This document shows positions 1 through 7,711 of a stretch of DNA of 56,297 bases, piece by piece. How positions within the stretch are numbered: the stretch's first letter is position 1; every line of letters begins with the position of its first letter. The DNA lies in assembly GCA_002724245.1 (NCBI GenBank), contig PBOG01000130.1, positions 1-56,297 of the forward strand, written 5' to 3'. The position numbers were made by a program, and so were the translations under genes. Below the pieces are notes generated by a model that worked only from the letters and a program-made list of their open reading frames with translations, did no database searches and was not told the DNA's origin. This DNA is from Planctomycetaceae bacterium. GTDB taxonomy: Bacteria; Planctomycetota; Planctomycetia; Pirellulales; Pirellulaceae.

Positions 1-843
1 CCCGGATCCGGAAGATTGCACCTTGAAAATAGTCTTGCGGAGATAACGAGGATTCTTGATGCCAAATTTTTCTACGGCGTTCCGCATTTCGAGTTGGAAC
101 AATTGTTCTTCGAGCTTGGGTGGATAGAACTGCAGCGTTACCCGCCCCGTCGTGGTGACGCCCGCACGCCCAAGTAGCTGGCTGTCCATGCGACGTAATG
201 TACCGCTGTTCCAGGTGAAATAGAGACGCTTTTCTTCTTTCCCGGAACCCTGACGTGTGCTGCCGCCGCGTGAAAAATTACGCGCGTAGTCAATGAACTT
301 GCGGCCACCGCCGGCGGCGCCTAGCTCGATACCAAAAAAGTCGAGTTGTGCGGCGTATTTGTTGAGGCTGTCCGATTCGTATTCAATTTGCCATCGTTCC
401 CACCGAGGAATCGAGTCGCCGTCGCCACCCTCCCCTTCACCGCGACTATCTCCTAATCCAGAGCCTTTGCCCGTTTGTGTTGCATCCGTGTTCAAGGAGT
501 CCAGAGCCGCCATCTTGGTGGAGACCATGGTGCTGACAGCTTCCAGAGTGGCCTGCAACTGCGGCTCCTGTAGTTCTTCTAACTCTTCTAAACCGGGTTC
601 CGCCAGATCACGCGCGTAACCTTTGGCGGCTTCACCCCGCCCTGATTTTTCTTCCACAAACTCAATTGGGATCGCGACTTGCTTGAATTCAAAAACCTTG
701 GTTAACCAAATCAGGCCCAGCAAGGTCACGAAAAAGCCAATGAACAACAGGAGTGCCACCAGCCAGCTAGTAACATCTTCGTAATGGGAAATCTGTAGGC
801 TGTCGTTTGGTTCAGTCGGCTTGCCGCTGGCGCTTCTGGACAT
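1..843 (-). CDS. Single-span membrane protein, 3' end cut by window edge
   Basis: The minus-strand frame is open from an ATG at 843 to base 1, so 281 codons are visible and the stop lies outside the window. There is a short cytoplasmic N-terminus and one strong membrane span at about residues 25-49. An acidic, Glu/Gly-rich segment (about 65-145) follows. Then comes a folded-looking region with alternating hydrophobic residues (about 150-275) that would lie in the periplasm. This topology resembles the TolA/ExbD-like partners of MotA/TolQ/ExbB proton channels, and planctomycetes often encode such proteins beside ExbB-like genes; that link is inference because no channel gene is visible here. 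No enzymatic motif is seen. The reading frame is certain; the function is unknown. Confidence 0.75.
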   Translation of the reverse strand, partial: MSRSASGKPTEPNDSLQISHYEDVTSWLVALLLFIGFFVTLLGLIWLTKVFEFKQVAIPIEFVEEKSGRGEAAKGYARDLAEPGLEELEELQEPQLQATLEAVSTMVSTKMAALDSLNTDATQTGKGSGLGDSRGEGEGGDGDSIPRWERWQIEYESDSLNKYAAQLDFFGIELGAAGGGRKFIDYARNFSRGGSTRQGSGKEEKRLYFTWNSGTLRRMDSQLLGRAGVTTTGRVTLQFYPPKLEEQLFQLEMRNAVEKFGIKNPRYLRKTIFKVQSSGSG

Positions 844-1289
844 TGGCCAATCCCTCGCGTCTACAACATCTGGACAAACTAGCTTGCGAAACGACTGAAT
901 CGCGCGCGACCAAGCCCCGCCCGAACAACTCCGGCGTGTGGGCAAAAATTGACGATGAGACAATCCCGATCAAGCCGCTTGCGGCTTGTAGATGAGACAA
1001 GTTCAATTAAACCTGATGCTAACGGCAGCTTTTTGTAGTGTCAAGCAACGCTCTGGAAACCGAAGTCCTTTGCCAGTGAGAAGTTGCTGCCAACGAGAAG
1101 GCCTGACCACAGCTGGCCAGTCAGCGAGTTTCGAGCGCACAACGAATTGACAGTGGGAGCGTCAGTACGTAGTATGGGCTGCTGGGAGTTAAGGAGTTGT
1201 GGGTTGCCACAACTTCTTAATATTTAAAGAGATCCGTAAATTTTACGCGATATTAGTTGCAACTAGTTTGCGGCCTATTTGTTCGCTTG
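844..1289. other. Intergenic region with two perfect hairpins, no gene seen
   Basis: This 446-base gap separates the divergent minus-strand membrane protein from tRNA-Phe. No convincing coding sequence is present on either strand. It holds two perfect short inverted repeats: 971-977 with 982-988 (7 bp, loop CTTG), and 1195-1202 with 1207-1214 (8 bp, loop GTTG). On plus, the second is followed by a T/A-rich run (TTCTTAATATTT), as in an intrinsic terminator, but no plus-strand gene precedes it. Confidence 0.5.
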
Positions 1290-1362
1290 GGTCAGGTAGC
1301 TCAGTTGGTAGAGCACGGGACTGAAAATCCCGGTGTCGGCAGTTCGACCCTGCCCCTGACCA
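1290..1362 (+). tRNA. tRNA-Phe (anticodon GAA)
   Basis: The 73-base cloverleaf is complete. Acceptor stem GGTCAGG pairs with CCTGACC, the D arm is GCTC/GAGC, and the anticodon stem is CGGGA/TCCCG. The anticodon loop CTGAAAA gives anticodon GAA (Phe), and the T arm is GGCAG-TTCGACC-CTGCC. The discriminator base is A and the 3' CCA is not encoded, so it must be added by a CCA-adding enzyme. Confidence 0.96.
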
Positions 1363-1566
1363 CTGCCTTCCCGTAAGTCCTTGCTGTGGAATAGTTTGTT
1401 GCGAGGTGCTGCGAAGAGGGTGCCCTGGCAAACATGGCACACAGCAATGGCAGGAAAGTTGAATTACCACGACGAAGTGAGAAAGACGCCAGCGAGACAC
1501 GGAATAATTTGCTTTAGCAACGTCGCAGCGCCAGCCAATCCCTGATCCTCGAGAGGTCGAATTGTT

Positions 1567-3489
1567 ATGGCTTCGGTACAAGATTCAAACAGCGGAATGA
1601 ACGACGCCAACGATCGCGATCCATATAACAACAACTCGTATGGAACACTCGTTGACGATGGTTATATCTCCGTTGATTTGCCTATTTTAGACGTTAATGA
1701 CTTCAACGACCGGGTGATTCGCGGATACGAAGACGGTTCGGCTGAAAAGCATTTGCCGGCGGACCTTCCATTGGCTCGCTCGGTGATTCCAGCTGGTACA
1801 GCGACGCTGCGCGACTTTAGCTATGTGGCGCCGGAAATACCGGAATATATCACCGAGGAATGCACTGGCTGCATGGACTGTGTAACGCTGTGCCCCGATA
1901 CCGCCATTCTTGGGAAAGTGGTCGGTGAAGAGGACTGGAAAAAGCGGATGGAGCAGATCGAGGACAAAGAGGCTCGTGAGCTTTTCGCAAAACAGTGGTC
2001 GGAGCCTACCAAGTACTACGCTGGCCCGAAAAAGAAAACAGGTGAAGGCGGCAAGTTTTCGATCATCATCGATCCCAGCAAATGCAAGGGCTGTGCTGAG
2101 TGTGTTACCGTCTGTGATGACGATGCACTGAAAATGATTCCCAAAACCGACGAGATCATGAATGATCTCAAACAGGTGCATCGAACTTTCAAAGAGTTCG
2201 GCCCCAGCGATGACCGATTTATCAGCGATAAGTTGCTGATTGACATGATGCTGAAGGAAGAAACCCACATTTATGTGGGGGGGGCCGGTAGCTGTGCCGG
2301 CTGTGGTGAGGGTACCGCGCTACGAATGATGTGTTCTGCAACCGGTGCTAAGTTCAAGAATGAGTGGGGGATCATTGCGGCGACCGGCTGCAATACCGTC
2401 TATACCTCCACGTATCCTTACAACCCATACCTGGTTCCCTGGAGCAATTCTCTGTTTGAGAATGCACCGGCCTATGCGATGGGATTGAGAATGCGATGGG
2501 ACCAGAAAGGCTGGAGTGACAAGCCTATTTGGTGTCTGGGTGGCGATGGCGCTATGTTTGACATTGGCTTCCAGTCGCTCAGCCGCTTGTTGGCTTCTGG
2601 TCTGAATGTCAAGGTGTTTGTCCTGGACACGCAGGTGTATTCGAATACAGGTGGTCAGGCTTCCACGAGTACCTTTATGGGCCAGAATACAAAAATGAGT
2701 GTCCATGGGAAGGTAATTGGTGGAAAGATGGAGCGGCGAAAAGAGATTGCCCAGATTGCAATGATGCATCCGCGCACCTTTGTGGCGCAAACAACCTGTG
2801 CCCATGTAAATCACTTTTACCGTTGCGTTATTGACGCGTTGGAATTTGACGGCCCGGCCCTGATTACCTGTTTTACGACATGCCAGCCTGAGCATGGCGT
2901 TGCGGACAATATGGCGACAGACCAAGCTCAGCTTGCCGTTGACAGTCGCGCTTTCCCGCTGCTGATTTATGATCCCCGGAAAGGTAACACCATCCGAGAA
3001 CGGTTGACGTTACAGGGTAATCCTGCCATGAAAGACGATTGGTGGACGAATCCCAAGACCGGAGAAGTCGTGGATTTCATTGACTTCTGTCGGAGTGAGG
3101 GGCGTTTTGGCAAGCACTTTGACAAAGAGGGGAATGCGAGCGAGTTATTGGAGTTGGCGCGTGAGGAACGCCTGGAGAACTGGCACCTGCTACAGGAACT
3201 CGCCGGGCATCTAGGTGGCGGCGCAGCGAAGCAGGAGAAGAGTTCTGCGGCGAAACAGGCGTCTAAAAAGCCGGCAGCTCCCAAGCCCGCAAAGGCCAAT
3301 GGTGATAGCTTGCCGATGGGTTTGAGTGTTGGCAGCAAGATTAAATACAACGACGGTGAGCAATGGATCGACGGCGTGTTGCGAGCAGATGATCCTGTTG
3401 TTTTGGCGCTCGCTGATAATACGAAGATCGAGATCTCCCGAGGCCTCCTGAAGAATGCGTGTGACGCGGGGATTGTTCGATCGCAGTAG
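1567..3489 (+). CDS. 2-oxoacid (pyruvate):ferredoxin oxidoreductase, ferredoxin plus TPP-binding subunit
   Basis: This 640-residue protein matches the C-terminal part of one-chain PFOR. A two-cluster ferredoxin domain has C99-C102-C105-C109 and C173-C176-C179-C183. The TPP-binding beta domain has GDG at 326-328 and an SNTGGQ motif at 359-364. C243, C246, C275 and C439 match the proximal 4Fe-4S ligands of PFOR. It would decarboxylate a 2-oxoacid to acyl-CoA and pass electrons to ferredoxin, but the alpha and gamma (pyrimidine-binding, CoA) parts are not encoded nearby and must act in trans. A Lys/Ala/Pro-rich linker (about 550-578) and a small beta-rich C-terminal domain (about 583-640) are additions to the usual family length. 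A GAGAGG ribosome site lies about 10 bases before the ATG. The substrate is not determined by sequence. Confidence 0.9.
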   Translation: MASVQDSNSGMNDANDRDPYNNNSYGTLVDDGYISVDLPILDVNDFNDRVIRGYEDGSAEKHLPADLPLARSVIPAGTATLRDFSYVAPEIPEYITEECTGCMDCVTLCPDTAILGKVVGEEDWKKRMEQIEDKEARELFAKQWSEPTKYYAGPKKKTGEGGKFSIIIDPSKCKGCAECVTVCDDDALKMIPKTDEIMNDLKQVHRTFKEFGPSDDRFISDKLLIDMMLKEETHIYVGGAGSCAGCGEGTALRMMCSATGAKFKNEWGIIAATGCNTVYTSTYPYNPYLVPWSNSLFENAPAYAMGLRMRWDQKGWSDKPIWCLGGDGAMFDIGFQSLSRLLASGLNVKVFVLDTQVYSNTGGQASTSTFMGQNTKMSVHGKVIGGKMERRKEIAQIAMMHPRTFVAQTTCAHVNHFYRCVIDALEFDGPALITCFTTCQPEHGVADNMATDQAQLAVDSRAFPLLIYDPRKGNTIRERLTLQGNPAMKDDWWTNPKTGEVVDFIDFCRSEGRFGKHFDKEGNASELLELAREERLENWHLLQELAGHLGGGAAKQEKSSAAKQASKKPAAPKPAKANGDSLPMGLSVGSKIKYNDGEQWIDGVLRADDPVVLALADNTKIEISRGLLKNACDAGIVRSQ

Positions 3490-3566
3490 AGTGTGTTGAT
3501 TAATAGTCGGCCATCGCTCACCTTCAGATCTGCCCTTGAATTGCGCCGATAGTTTGGGTCTTCGTG

Positions 3567-3890
3567 ATGTCACAGTCTGCAGCGATTGCGACCTGCCGGT
3601 ATTCTCCCGGCCAGTTGGGCGACGTCTTGGAGTTTCTCAAGCGTGCGCGTGCGGAGCTGATGGAGCTGCGCAAGGTTCGAGTGTACCGCGTGCGTGTAGA
3701 GATCTTTGACGTCAATGGAGACCATTTTGACGTTCTTGATATAGGGTACCCAGATCAGGATGTTATCGAGTTGTTGCGATCGATCGGTACAAGTTTCAAG
3801 CCCGACTTCATCCATCAACCGATTGATCGCGATTACAAGGAATTCAAGACAGGCCGACGTTTTCCATGGGCGGAAGACAGGATCTTGTAG
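3567..3890 (+). CDS. Small hypothetical protein (107 aa)
   Basis: The ATG at 3567 is preferred over the overlapping GTG at 3564. The product is soluble and mixed alpha/beta, rich in charged residues, with no signal peptide, membrane segment or Cys motif. It contains a helical segment (about 15-35), then a strand-rich stretch ending in a conserved-looking aromatic/acidic tail (FPWAED). It lies 77 bases after the PFOR subunit and 75 bases before the small HTH gene, all on plus, so the three could be co-transcribed. I do not recognise the family. The overlapping minus-strand frame was judged less likely because the plus reading fits the local gene order. Confidence 0.6.
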   Translation: MSQSAAIATCRYSPGQLGDVLEFLKRARAELMELRKVRVYRVRVEIFDVNGDHFDVLDIGYPDQDVIELLRSIGTSFKPDFIHQPIDRDYKEFKTGRRFPWAEDRIL

Positions 3891-3965
3891 CGTGGACAGG
3901 ATCGCTGTAGTGTTGTCGTTCGGTCAAGAGAGGTTCATCCAGGGGATAACAGGAGAGATTCCACG

Positions 3966-4196
3966 ATGGCCACGAATCTAAATGATCTATGCAAGCAGCA
4001 AGGCATTTCTTCTTTGGAATTGGCCGATAAGGCTGGCTTGGATTTGTTGCGAGTGCGAGCCATCTGTTTAGGTCGCTGGACTCCGAGTCCCAAGGAACGT
4101 GCCAAGATCGCAGCTGTGTTGAATGCTTCGGTCGAGGATGTCTCATGGGGTCACACCACTCCAATACAGCACATCTATGGACACGGACCTGGGTAG
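3966..4196 (+). CDS. Small HTH (XRE/Cro-like) protein with conserved His-rich tail
   Basis: The product is 76 residues. Residues 1-55 form a lambda-repressor-like helix-turn-helix; SLELADKAGLDLLRVRAIC is the core with the recognition helix. The last 16 residues (WGHTTPIQHIYGHGPG) are rich in His and Gly. From memory this tail is a hallmark of a small planctomycete-restricted protein, which suggests conserved function rather than a free tail. A GGAGAG ribosome site lies 9-14 bases upstream. It could be a DNA-binding regulator, or a protein-binding adaptor in which the His tail binds metal. Target genes cannot be told from the sequence. Confidence 0.82.
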   Translation: MATNLNDLCKQQGISSLELADKAGLDLLRVRAICLGRWTPSPKERAKIAAVLNASVEDVSWGHTTPIQHIYGHGPG

Positions 4197-4389
4197 CCGT
4201 TGGTGTTATGCCAGGCAAAAAACTAAAACCCTGTGCGCGAGTCTCGATGCGGTATGTTGCGCAGCGCTAGGCTTCAACCTTGTGGCAACGCCTGTGGCGA
4301 AAACCCGGTGGGAGATACTCGCGATCTCATTCCATGTCGCGCTGGAATCCTGGGGTTTCGCATTCTGACTTGAACTAGCACAGAGGTGC

Positions 4390-5841
4390 TCACGGTTGTC
4401 TGCGGCCGTGTTGTCGTAGAGTTTCCATGGCCCTCGAGAGTCGACGCACAATTTCCGGGTGCCGCTTATAGACATTTGTGGTTTCCGCGAGATCATCCTT
4501 CAGATAGTAGAGTTGCCCCTCCGGCCCTTCCGGTTGCGGTTTGATTCGGCGAGGCTTTGTGAAGCCGCCGGAACCGAGTTGGGGAATGAGTTTCCATGGC
4601 CCGTCTCGAACCGATAGGACACCAGCGGATGATTGGTGGATCAAGGTTCCGGGCGCATTTTTGCCAGGTTTCTCGGAGGTCAGTTCGGAGAGGAAGCTGA
4701 CGCTATCTTCTGCCGCGTTATCTGGCAACGGTTTTTCTAACAGAGCTGCGATTGTTGCCAGCAAGTCTGTGTGACAAATCAGCCGATTTGATTTCCGTCC
4801 TGCCTTGATGCGATCGGGCCATTTGGCGATGAACGGTACGCGATGTCCTCCTTCCCACGCGTCACCTTTCATTCCCCGTAGCCCACCTGTGGCATTGTGC
4901 CCGAACCTCTCAACGTCTGAGGTATACCAGACGGGTCCGTTGTCGGACGTAAAAATGACGATGGTGTTTTGCTCCAGGCCTAGTTGTTGGATCGTGTCGG
5001 TCACTCTTCCGACTATATCATCCACCTGGAACACGAAGTCACCGTAAGACCCGGCTCGGCTTTTACCGCGAAATTGATGTGAGGGAAGCCAGGGAGTATG
5101 TGGCGACGGAAGCGCGAGATAGAGGAAGAATGGTTGAGACGGAAGTTCATCTTCCTGGGACCGCAAATAACGAATCGCTTTTGCCGCGAGTCGGGGTGTG
5201 ACTTCGTTGTGTTGAAATCCGGGTGCGATACCGCCGGCTCTCCAGAACGCACCTTGTATTGGGCTCCAGTCGGGGCTACTGCTGGCGGCGGTTCGCAGTA
5301 ATGGAGGAGCCAGGCAAAGGTCACCGTTGATGTAGTAGTAAGGGGGAATGTCGAGCGATGATGGGATGCCGAAGAAGAACGAAAATCCATGGTCAAGTGG
5401 TCCGCCTCTTAATGGCTGCCTGTCAACTGGCTGCTTTTCGTTTTCAAAACCCAGGTGCCATTTTCCGATGCACGCGGTTCGGTAATTATGCTCTGCCAGC
5501 AGAGATGCGATCGTCATCCGCTCGAGAGCGATCAGCGGCCCTCGGCCGCGGTGTTTCATGCGGAAAGGGAATCTTCCTGTCAATAGACCGTAACGCGTAG
5601 GAACGCAAACAGCAGCAGGTGAATGTGCATCGATAAACCTCAGGCCTTGCTGGGCCAGACGATCGATATGGGGCGTAGGTATCTTGGAGTCCCGGTTGTA
5701 GCAATTGAGATCGCCGTACCCCAAGTCGTCGGCCATAACGAGCACGATGTTAACAGGCCGTGCAGCGGCCGTAACAGGTGAGCTGAGTTGCGTCCAGGCG
5801 CAAATGCAACAGTAGATTGTCAGCAGTGCTGATTGTTTCAT
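4390..5841 (-). CDS. Secreted sulfatase (arylsulfatase A-like)
   Basis: This 483-residue type I sulfatase has a cleavable signal peptide (about 1-26, ending near TAAA). Metal ligands D38-D39 lie in the VLVMADDLGYGD motif. The activation site C79-V-P-T-R83 is a CxPxR motif whose Cys is converted to formylglycine by a sulfatase-modifying enzyme not encoded here. A TSDNGP motif supplies further metal ligands. It would hydrolyse sulfate esters, in planctomycetes typically on algal or other sulfated polysaccharides, in the periplasm or outside. It is the last gene of the run PSCyt1/DUF1549, DUF1501, sulfatase, after a 255-base gap. The exact substrate is unknown. Confidence 0.93.
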   Translation of the reverse strand: MKQSALLTIYCCICAWTQLSSPVTAAARPVNIVLVMADDLGYGDLNCYNRDSKIPTPHIDRLAQQGLRFIDAHSPAAVCVPTRYGLLTGRFPFRMKHRGRGPLIALERMTIASLLAEHNYRTACIGKWHLGFENEKQPVDRQPLRGGPLDHGFSFFFGIPSSLDIPPYYYINGDLCLAPPLLRTAASSSPDWSPIQGAFWRAGGIAPGFQHNEVTPRLAAKAIRYLRSQEDELPSQPFFLYLALPSPHTPWLPSHQFRGKSRAGSYGDFVFQVDDIVGRVTDTIQQLGLEQNTIVIFTSDNGPVWYTSDVERFGHNATGGLRGMKGDAWEGGHRVPFIAKWPDRIKAGRKSNRLICHTDLLATIAALLEKPLPDNAAEDSVSFLSELTSEKPGKNAPGTLIHQSSAGVLSVRDGPWKLIPQLGSGGFTKPRRIKPQPEGPEGQLYYLKDDLAETTNVYKRHPEIVRRLSRAMETLRQHGRRQP

Positions 5842-6096
5842 TTCTTCTCTCGCTCTCGCGCAGTGTATGGAGTGTGAGGTATCGGTCTATGCAGGTTCTC
5901 GTGCTGATCATGTGGCCGCGCGGAGTTGGAATTAGTCAGAATTTGGGCGAGTAGAGATCTTGTGATCAGCGGCAAGTGGGATGACACCAGAAGCAGACAT
6001 TGACGCTACAGTGTGATGTGCAACACGCGATGTCGGTACGTGATTCGCAGGTTTCCTCTGCAGATGCTTGCGTTCTGGTTGCCGTCGTGATTTCAC

Positions 6097-7575
6097 TTAG
6101 GCCAGCACTTGTCGGAGAACACGGCGAGGTTGCACGCCACTCAGACGTTTTTCGAGGCCTTCGTGAAGGAAAGTCAATTTTTCGTGATCCAAGCCCATTA
6201 GATGCAGGATCGTTGCATGCAGATCAGACACATGGCATCGATCTTCAGTTGCGCGAAAACCGACCTCGTCTGTGGCGCCGACTGCCTGCCCTCCTTTGAC
6301 GCCGCCACCGGCTAGCCACATACTGAAACCGTAATGGTTGTGGTCTCTGCCCGGTTTTCCCACTCCTTCACTGGTGGGCGTACGGCCAAATTCCCCCCCC
6401 CAGACCAATAGTGTGTCTTCCCAGAGTCCTCTCTTTTGAAGGTCGGTGATCAGGGCGGCGATGGGTTGATCTGTTTCGGCAGCGTGTTTTCGATGGTTAC
6501 TGATGCAGTCGTCATGGGCGTCCCAGGACTCAGCACCGCCACCCGAATATAGCTGAACAAAACGTACGCCACGCTCCAGCAGCCGCCGGGCAAGCAGGCA
6601 TTTACGTCCATAGTCGGCGGTCTCCGGACGATGTAATCCATACAGGTCCAGGGTAGCCGCAGTTTCACGGTTCAAGTCGACTACTTCAGTGGCCGTGGTT
6701 TGCATTTTGTAGGCAAGTTCGTAGGACTGAATGCGGGCTGATAATTCAGAATAGCCGGGGCGTTGGTCGAGGTGTTTCTGGTTCAAGCGTTCCAGCAGGT
6801 CCAGGCTGCGACGTTGACTGCGTTTGCTGATTCCCGCAGGAGTTTTGAGATTCAGTAAGGTGCTTCCTCGGCTGCGAAACAACGTCCCCTGGAAAACTGC
6901 TGGCATGAAACCAGCGGACCAGGCTCCGGCGCCTCCGCGCGGGCCACCACGCGGGTCCACCATGACGACAAATCCTGGCAGGCTCTCATTTTCAGAACCC
7001 AGCCCATAATTGAGCCATGACCCCAGACTGGGGCGTCCTACAACGATGCTCCCAGTGTTCATCTGCAATATGCCAGGGCTGTGTGTTGGCGTATCACAGT
7101 ACATAGACCGAATCACACACAGATCATCAGCGAACTTTGCCAGGTGCGGGTAGAGGCTACTGACCTGTAGTCCACTTTCCCCCCGTGGATGAAAAGAAAA
7201 CGCGGAAGGTGTAAGTAAGCCGACTTTGCGACCGTTCGAGCCAATTTGCAGCCCACCAGAATAGGTCTTGCCTTGATATTTGCTGAGCGCAGCCTTGTAG
7301 TCAAATGTATCGACCTGACTCGGGCCACCTTGCATAAAGAAGAATACGACACGCTTGGCGCGAGGCCGGAAATGAGTGCTTGAGGATCGCGCTGCGAGAG
7401 TTGCCTGACTGGCGGCCTGGTTAGCCTGCACCTGTTGTTCAAGAAAACCATCACGACTCAATAGATCGATCAAGGGAACCGCCGCAAAGCCACCGCCGAA
7501 CTGCCAGAAAAATTCACGACGTGTTCTTCCACAAGGGGGGCGATTGACTGTGAATTGTCTCGAGGGGAAGTCCAT
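6097..7575 (-). CDS. DUF1501 family protein (sulfatase-fold, Tat-exported)
   Basis: The 492-residue protein starts with a twin-arginine signal: TRREFFWQFGGG at about 18-29 followed by a hydrophobic stretch. The body carries the DUF1501 pattern: VVFFFMQGGPSQVDTFDYK near residue 80, a WDAHDD segment, WGGEFGRTPT, and HNHYGFSMWLAGGG near 400. The family is related to the alkaline phosphatase/sulfatase fold, but its reaction is not established. In planctomycetes DUF1501 genes nearly always follow a PSCyt1/DUF1549/DUF1553 gene, as here (gap 136 bases), which suggests one export-linked catabolic unit with the downstream sulfatase. Family assignment is secure; function is not. Confidence 0.92.
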   Translation of the reverse strand: MDFPSRQFTVNRPPCGRTRREFFWQFGGGFAAVPLIDLLSRDGFLEQQVQANQAASQATLAARSSSTHFRPRAKRVVFFFMQGGPSQVDTFDYKAALSKYQGKTYSGGLQIGSNGRKVGLLTPSAFSFHPRGESGLQVSSLYPHLAKFADDLCVIRSMYCDTPTHSPGILQMNTGSIVVGRPSLGSWLNYGLGSENESLPGFVVMVDPRGGPRGGAGAWSAGFMPAVFQGTLFRSRGSTLLNLKTPAGISKRSQRRSLDLLERLNQKHLDQRPGYSELSARIQSYELAYKMQTTATEVVDLNRETAATLDLYGLHRPETADYGRKCLLARRLLERGVRFVQLYSGGGAESWDAHDDCISNHRKHAAETDQPIAALITDLQKRGLWEDTLLVWGGEFGRTPTSEGVGKPGRDHNHYGFSMWLAGGGVKGGQAVGATDEVGFRATEDRCHVSDLHATILHLMGLDHEKLTFLHEGLEKRLSGVQPRRVLRQVLA

Positions 7576-7711
7576 TAGCGATTACTTTTATTGAGAATAG
7601 TGGGCGTGGTACACGCAGCGGACGCGCAGATATGGCCAGTTGGGATTGGCTCAACGTTGTATTTGCCCCTTGCTGATCTTCAGGTTTGGTGCAATAGAAT
7701 TTCTGATTTGC

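Noticed and set aside
1243-1581. Minus-strand open frame of about 112 codons across the tRNA-Phe gene
   Set aside because: It is antisense to a clear tRNA and overlaps the PFOR start; it has no domain or ribosome site.
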